From Nitrospirota bacterium (GTDB lineage Bacteria > Nitrospirota > Nitrospiria > Nitrospirales > UBA8639), in the NCBI GenBank assembly GCA_029879555.1, contig JAOUQB010000206.1:1-5217 (forward strand): a DNA stretch of 5,217 nucleotides, read 5' to 3'. Positions within the stretch are counted from its first letter, which is position 1. Every line of letters begins with the position of its first letter. Both the position numbers and the translations under genes were made by a program. Shown one piece after another: positions 5,031-5,217 of this stretch. Under the pieces are notes generated by a model. It saw only the letters and a program-made list of their open reading frames with translations. It was not told where the DNA came from and ran no database searches.

Positions 5031-5217
5031 TTACTCGGTGGGGACCCAGCCTTGAGTGCCTGGGTCATATTGAAGACCATCCATGCCTAAGGTGCTGACA
5101 AATACAATGACCTTCCAAATTTCGTCCTCAGAAAGATTCCCCTTAAATGCTCCCATGGTGCTGTAGGGCACCCCCTCTGAAATTCTCCAAAACAAATGCG
5201 AATCCGAATATTTTTTC
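5031..5217 (-). CDS. class I cytochrome c, C-terminal part (partial, runs off the right edge)
   Basis: Reading the minus strand from the window edge gives 61 residues ending at a TAA (5033-5031). The segment HLFWRISEGVPYSTMGAF, followed by KGNLSEDEIWKVIVFVSTLG, is the typical C-terminal half of a small periplasmic cytochrome c. It has a loop with the probable axial methionine ligand (the M of STMGAFKG), then the closing helix with its conserved tryptophan. The usual proline after that methionine is replaced by glycine. A polar tail of about 18 residues (MDGLQYDPGTQGWVPTE) extends past the helix. The CXXCH haem site, signal peptide and start must lie beyond 5217, so the haem number and full architecture are unknown; the fragment could also be the terminal domain of a larger enzyme. 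It would act in periplasmic electron transfer. It is transcribed towards the DUF427 gene. Confidence 0.8.
   Translation of the reverse strand, partial: KKYSDSHLFWRISEGVPYSTMGAFKGNLSEDEIWKVIVFVSTLGMDGLQYDPGTQGWVPTE
5043..5066. repeat. 7-bp inverted repeat inside the cytochrome c 3' end
   Basis: GACCCAG (5043-5049) and CTGGGTC (5060-5066) pair perfectly around a 10-nt loop. They lie within the codons for the C-terminal tail of the cytochrome, 10 bases before its stop codon on the minus strand. There is no T-run on either side. It might help to separate the convergent transcripts, or be incidental. Confidence 0.3.

Noticed and set aside
4759..5098. Frames of 83 and 84 codons overlapping the DUF427 and cytochrome ends
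   Set aside because: Both overlap conserved coding sequence in other frames. The minus-strand cytochrome frame explains 5031-5217 far better.
1..5217. Mobile element, CRISPR array, toxin-antitoxin or defence system
   Set aside because: No transposase or integrase, no terminal inverted repeats with target duplication, no regularly spaced repeats and no recognisable toxin, antitoxin or nuclease genes are present.

Overview
The window reads as ordinary chromosomal DNA of a Gram-negative, aerobic (or at least oxygen-exposed) bacterium with moderate base composition. Four complete genes lie on the plus strand: a photolyase, a lipoprotein, an oxygenase-type reductase and a DUF427 protein. A truncated membrane-protein tail sits at the left edge and the 3' end of a minus-strand cytochrome c gene at the right edge. 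The exported cytochrome c, the lipoprotein signal and the flavin/iron-sulfur enzymes suit a Nitrospirota-like or proteobacterial host. That taxonomic guess is weak inference, because no rRNA or marker gene is present.

Layout. At 3-68 are the last codons of an upstream gene, followed by a short spacer with a weak hairpin/T-tract and a 17-nt perfect palindrome (173-189). At 293-1828 is a complete photolyase of the iron-sulfur bacterial cryptochrome/photolyase group (FeS-BCP, PhrB/CryB type) with all four cluster cysteines. At 1829-2068 is a spacer with a 12-nt palindrome and a good sigma70-type promoter. At 2069-2683 is an unrecognised lipoprotein, probably starting at a TTG. At 2684-3060 is a long non-coding spacer with three adjacent perfect hairpins and a further palindrome. 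At 3061-4086 is a three-domain [2Fe-2S]-FAD-NAD(P)H reductase. At 4087-4434 is a second long spacer with two inverted repeats, a promoter candidate and a tiny leader frame touching the next start. At 4435-4962 is a DUF427 protein. At 5031-5217 is the convergent C-terminal end of a class I cytochrome c.

Function. Spacers of 240-380 bases between the plus-strand genes argue against one operon; each gene probably has its own control. Photolyase (light-driven repair), reductase (electron delivery from NAD(P)H) and cytochrome c share a redox theme, but nothing in the sequence shows that they form one pathway. I found no mobile element, CRISPR array, tRNA, rRNA or defence system. The most interesting points are the FeS-photolyase with a palindrome upstream, the orphan oxygenase-type reductase with no oxygenase beside it, the run of hairpins ahead of that reductase, and the duplicated-looking start of the DUF427 gene.
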